From Lasiosphaeris hirsuta (taxonomy: Eukaryota; Ascomycota; Sordariomycetes; Sordariales; Lasiosphaeriaceae), in NCBI GenBank assembly GCA_030549175.1, contig JAUKUA010000007.1:434001-498000 (forward strand): a stretch of DNA of 64,000 bases. Reading direction: 5' to 3'. Positions 60,409 to 64,000 of the stretch are shown one piece after another. The translations under genes were made by a program, and so were the position numbers. Position 1 is the stretch's first letter. The number at the start of each line of letters is the position of its first letter. Below the pieces are notes generated by a model. The model did no database searches, was not told the origin of the DNA, and saw nothing but the letters and a program-made list of their open reading frames with translations.

Positions 60409-62749
60409 ATGGAAGGCATAATCAGTAGTCCGTCGCCCCCGGCCGGCGCCGGGAAGGGTGTTCGCCGAGGGCGACGCGAGAAGCCATGGCCGCCTGCGAA
60501 GCAGCGCAAGCTGCTGCGTCTTTACGTCTGTACCCAGAGCGAGCGCCTGCCCCTCAAGCGCATCCTAGAACGTCTCAAGGACGGCGCATTTGACCCCAGG
60601 TTTGTCCCTCAGAGTGCGAGCCCGCGTCCGCAATTGCCCATACTGACCAGAGCGTCGGACGGCCTCTAGGCAACGCAACACACACAAGCACCTGAAGAGT
60701 CTGCTTCCCGATCGCCGCATCGACGACTGGCGGCCTCGCGACATGGCCACCATGCTTATCCGCGTGCGCTTTCTGCGGTCTGTGAGGGCGGAGCGGCGCA
60801 TGAGGAACAGGAGGACGAGGAACCACCCCCGGGATTATCCCCAGATGCCCAGCTTCCACCTCGTCGACGACGGTTACGGAAACCTCTCGCCAACAGATCC
60901 CCATCATCCCTTCCTGACCCACATCTCACATGCTCGCCCCATCAAGCAGCTCGAGTCCCCCGATTCCTCCACGCCACCGGGTGCTAGCGCTGGGTCAACA
61001 ACGACACCCGAGAGCTCGCCACGAGAGAAGTCCCCGTCTCGGTCATCAAAGTCGTCGCCCTCGATCAAATCAGCCTTCAAACGCAGGTCATGGGCGTCGG
61101 TGCTGTCGAGTATCTCGTCGGGCATCTCCAGCCTGGCCCGGTCCTCGTCTTCGGCTTCTTCCAAGGGTATCAATGTGAACGACTCCGGGGCGAATATGGC
61201 CCTGAGCAAGCTGAGCCGTGAAGACTTCCTGCTGCTCCTTGGCGAGGAAAAGCCGAAAAAGGGGGCCAAGGTCAACACCTTCTTTCGCAAATACTCCAAC
61301 TACAACCCCACAACCGAGGAGCTGAACGCTGCCGTCGTCCGCATGTGCTGTTCCGACCTGGTCGGCACTGACTCGCCGGGATGCGTCCACGAGAGGTTGT
61401 CGAGGGCTATCAACGCCCAGAAGTCCGAGGGTGCTGCGTTTCGTGACTTTTGGGTTACCGATGCCGAATCTAATGCGGTTGACAAGTTTGGCAACACTCT
61501 TCTTCACGTGGCCGCACGGTGGGGCGCTCGCGTGTCCATCCTGCTTCTGATCCTCAGGCACACCGATGACGTCCAGATGGTGAATCAGCGTGGCGAGACC
61601 TTCCTCCACGTGTACGACCCGCCGTCACATCCCCGTCTCAGACCAGCATCATTTCTCAACCTTGTCCGGTGTCTACGCGCTAGGGGTTTCGACTTTTGCC
61701 AGCGCGATACTGAGAAGCAGACGTTTCTGCACCACCTCGCTGCCAAGAAGGAATTTCCCGTCGAAGCACTGCACTGCATATTTCGTGAGGTCGGCCACGG
61801 AACAGCCAGGTTCCTCGTCGCCAACAAGGCTGCAGACAATGAGCGGTTATGGCACCGCATCTGCCACAACCTCGAACACTTGTCGCCAAAGCTGCACCGC
61901 ATATTTGGCGACGAGACTGAGTTCATCCGGCGCTATCTCCCCGAGTTCTCCGATTCGGGGCCGCCGTCCAAGGCGTCGTCGACCAGGGACACATCGACGC
62001 CGGATTCCGGGCGCATGTCATGGGCACACGGCTGCCCCCAGTGCGACAGCCACAACCACCAAACTGTTGATGCCAACGACAGCAGCGCCCAGAATGTGAA
62101 GCGGACGCCGCTGATGAAACTGCTGCACAAGGTTGGGTCAGGGCGGGACTCGACTGACAAGCTGGAGGACAGGATCGAAAAGCAACTCATCGCCAGCGCC
62201 AAGGGCGCAAATCACGAGCGTGATGCCGACCTCAACGCCCGCGATACCGAGGGCAACACGGCGCTGCACTACGCCGCCGAATTCGGTCTCGTCTCGGCCG
62301 TCAAGTTCCTGTGCGCCCACAAGGCCCCCATCAACGTCTTCAACAACTGCGGCAATACACCACTGCAGCTCGTCAAGTACGCCATCCAGCGCACCGACGT
62401 GCGCTCCGATATCCACATGGAGGCGCGGTACTTGCGGTGTGCTGTTTTGCTTCTGGAGAAGGGTGCGTTTGACCAGAGCAAGTTTGTTAGCGAGCGGTCT
62501 ATGATCTTCCCGTACGATGTGTTTGATGGGAGCGAACGGTATATTGGGAACTTGGAGAAGCAGGGTGTCGCGAGCCAGTGCAAGGGCTTGCATTTGCTCG
62601 CGTCGTCGATGGGGCACCATCACCATCTTCCGGCGTCGATGTGCCATCATGAGGAGGGACATGGGCATGGGCATGGGCATGGGCATGGCGGTTATGACGG
62701 GCAGGGGGAGGGCATGTCGCTTGAGTTTCAGACGTCGGCGGTTTTCTAG
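60409..62749 (+). CDS. Ankyrin-repeat protein with Clr5-like N-terminus
   Basis: Two exons (60409-60599 and 60670-62749) with a 70 bp GTTTGT..CTCTAG intron, phase 2, encode 756 aa. Residues about 20-95 (KQRKLLRLYVCTQSERLPLK, then HLKSLLPDRRIDDWRPRDM) resemble a diverged Clr5 domain. A basic stretch RAERRMRNRRTRN follows. Residues 100-250 are Ser/Pro-rich. Ankyrin units are visible at about 333-360 (DKFGNTLLHVAARWG) and 365-380 (QRGETFLHVYDPP), with a diverged one near 415 (EKQTFLHHLAAKKE) and the clearest at 580-640 (ARDTEGNTALHYAAEFG, NNCGNTPLQLVKYA). The tail is His-rich (MGHHHHLPASM, then repeated Gly-His). It is probably a cytosolic or nuclear interaction scaffold. I see no enzymatic domain and no NB-ARC/NACHT motif. 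Divergent ankyrin spacing makes exact repeat number uncertain. Confidence 0.83.
62659..62686. repeat. GGGCAT hexamer tandem encoding Gly-His
   Basis: About four copies in the 3' end of the ankyrin gene, encoding the GHGHGHGH stretch next to an upstream HHHH run. Confidence 0.9.
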
Positions 62750-64000
62750 GGAAAAACTGTTAATGAGAAGGGACTCGGGTGGGTATGTCAAGAACAATCT
62801 TTGAATCATGCTGATATGGTATATGGCTCTCCTTTGTCTTGGGTTTTTTTTTTGGTGCATGCTTATATTTGTACAATACTACAAATTTAACGAAGGGGCC
62901 TAGGTGGGAAGGGAGGAGGGAAACATGGAGAGGGTTTATTTTGGTTTGGACACAGATGGTTTGGATTTGCGAAAAACTTTACCACCCCATTTCTCTTTGT
63001 ATATCGGGATCGTTTCAAGCAAGGCGCAGAGAGGTTTTAGCGGAGGGAGGGAGAGAGGGTTACTTGAGGGGGGTGGCGTGTAAAAAACTAACGATACCTG
63101 ACTATAAATAATTCAAGAGACTATGCTGACACGACTCGGACACGAGCTGATTCAGTGAGGGAGTAGTTATTATGTGTGAAGGGGAGAATTAGGGAGGTGG
63201 TGCAAGGTCGGGTTACGAGCTGAGGCTGTGTGACTTTGAGTTTGGACTACCACCAGCTAGGTTGTGTACCGTGGTTGTGTGACTTTGAGTTTGGGCTAGA
63301 AGTGTTGAACTGCAAGAAATACATGTTGGCTATGTGACGAGGGGGGCCAGGGATTGGGGTGGTGTTTTGACAAAGTTGCAACTCTCCTGGAGAGTAGTAG
63401 AAATGACGGGATCAATGGTGGTGAAGATGCCATTCGGAGTTTGACGTGTTGTGGTAGCTCTTTCATGGTCGCCCGGTATTATGATGCATATTATCGTCTA
63501 CGGCCTCAAGGGCCCACAACATAGTATGCCGTTTTTCTAATCTAAAGTAGGTACCTACTATAGGTAACCTAGAAGTTCACTTCGGTATATGATAGCTGAC
63601 TGACCCTGGAGTTGACGTTCTTGATGCCTTTTTTTTCTTGTCATAGGCTTCGTTTCAGTGCTGCTGCGGTGTTCGAATGAGTGGACTTGGTGACGTGACA
63701 TGATTCCACAGGGAAAGGATAGCCACAAAGGGTACAGTATAGGTAGTGCATAGGTACCTACCTCAGGTATGTAGGTACTAGCTTAAAGATGGGATTTGGT
63801 GAGAAAGAGCCTGCTACTCTAATTAGAGTAGTTGACGCTTGAGGACAATACTGCTTCTTGCTATGTCCAGGCGTAGATGGAAACAATCACTAGCTATTTG
63901 TACAGTAGCTCAGGTGATAGTACTAGTTTGATCTCGTCGATGAGGTGCCATACCACATTGTCATGTCAATTGTTGGCGAGCTCTCCTTATGTGTGCCGAA
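62750..64000. other. Intergenic region to the window end
   Basis: AT-richer non-coding DNA. A 19 bp direct repeat lies at 63227-63294, and TAGGTACCTACC-type words cluster at 63547-63575 and 63735-63780. No gene is seen before the window ends. Confidence 0.6.
63227..63294. repeat. 19 bp direct repeat, 49 bp apart
   Basis: The word TGTGTGACTTTGAGTTTGG occurs at 63227-63245 and again, perfectly, at 63276-63294. The spacer is unique. Origin is unknown. Confidence 0.9.

Noticed and set aside
1..64000. tRNA or rRNA genes
   Set aside because: A visual search for B-box-like GGTTCRANTCC words with matching acceptor stems found none that fold convincingly. A covariance-model scan would be decisive.

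Overview
The window looks like nuclear DNA from a filamentous ascomycete, most likely a Sordariomycete. I infer this from the gene content (DUF6594, Clr5-domain, DUF4604, GH16 Crh and GT15 proteins), from short introns of roughly 45-90 bp with GT..AG borders and CTAAC/CTGAC-like branch sites, from intron-split housekeeping genes, and from GC-rich coding DNA in long, simple-repeat-rich intergenic DNA. There are no operons, ribosome-binding sites, CRISPR arrays or recognisable intact transposons. Gene models below were assembled by joining open frames at splice signals. They are predictions without transcript support.

Layout, left to right. 4.5-8 kb holds housekeeping genes: a TesB-type acyl-CoA thioesterase, the zinc-binding cytochrome c oxidase subunit (yeast Cox4 / mammalian COX5B) and a DUF4604 protein. 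10-18.3 kb is the most unusual block: an AIG1/septin-like P-loop GTPase with a ~400-residue coiled coil, a DUF6594 membrane protein, a retropepsin-like protein ending in a CaaX-type prenylation motif, and a Clr5-domain protein. 21.8-23.3 kb is a GPI-anchored Crh-type chitin transglycosylase. 27.1-28.6 kb is a Myb/SANT protein rich in Gln, Pro and His. Next comes a 13.2 kb stretch with no gene I can support, bounded on its right by a second, divergently transcribed Myb/SANT gene (41.8-43.1 kb). 45.9-48.3 kb is a dihydroxy-acid dehydratase paralogue without a mitochondrial presequence. 49.1-50.9 kb is a GT15 (Kre2/Mnt1-like) mannosyltransferase. 53.3-54.7 kb is a tyrosinase that appears to be a pseudogene. 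56.5-57.6 kb is a signal-peptide, Cys-rich, single-pass membrane protein. 60.4-62.7 kb is an ankyrin-repeat protein with a Clr5-like N-terminus.

How the genes may work together. Crh transglycosylase, GT15 mannosyltransferase and the single-pass surface protein all belong to cell-wall or secretory biology, but they are scattered and probably not a cluster. The two Myb genes facing away from a very long intergenic region suggest developmentally regulated transcription factors with large control regions. The 10-18 kb block combines nucleotide switching, membrane association and proteolysis-type domains. It is the best candidate for an undescribed system, but a functional link is inference from proximity only.
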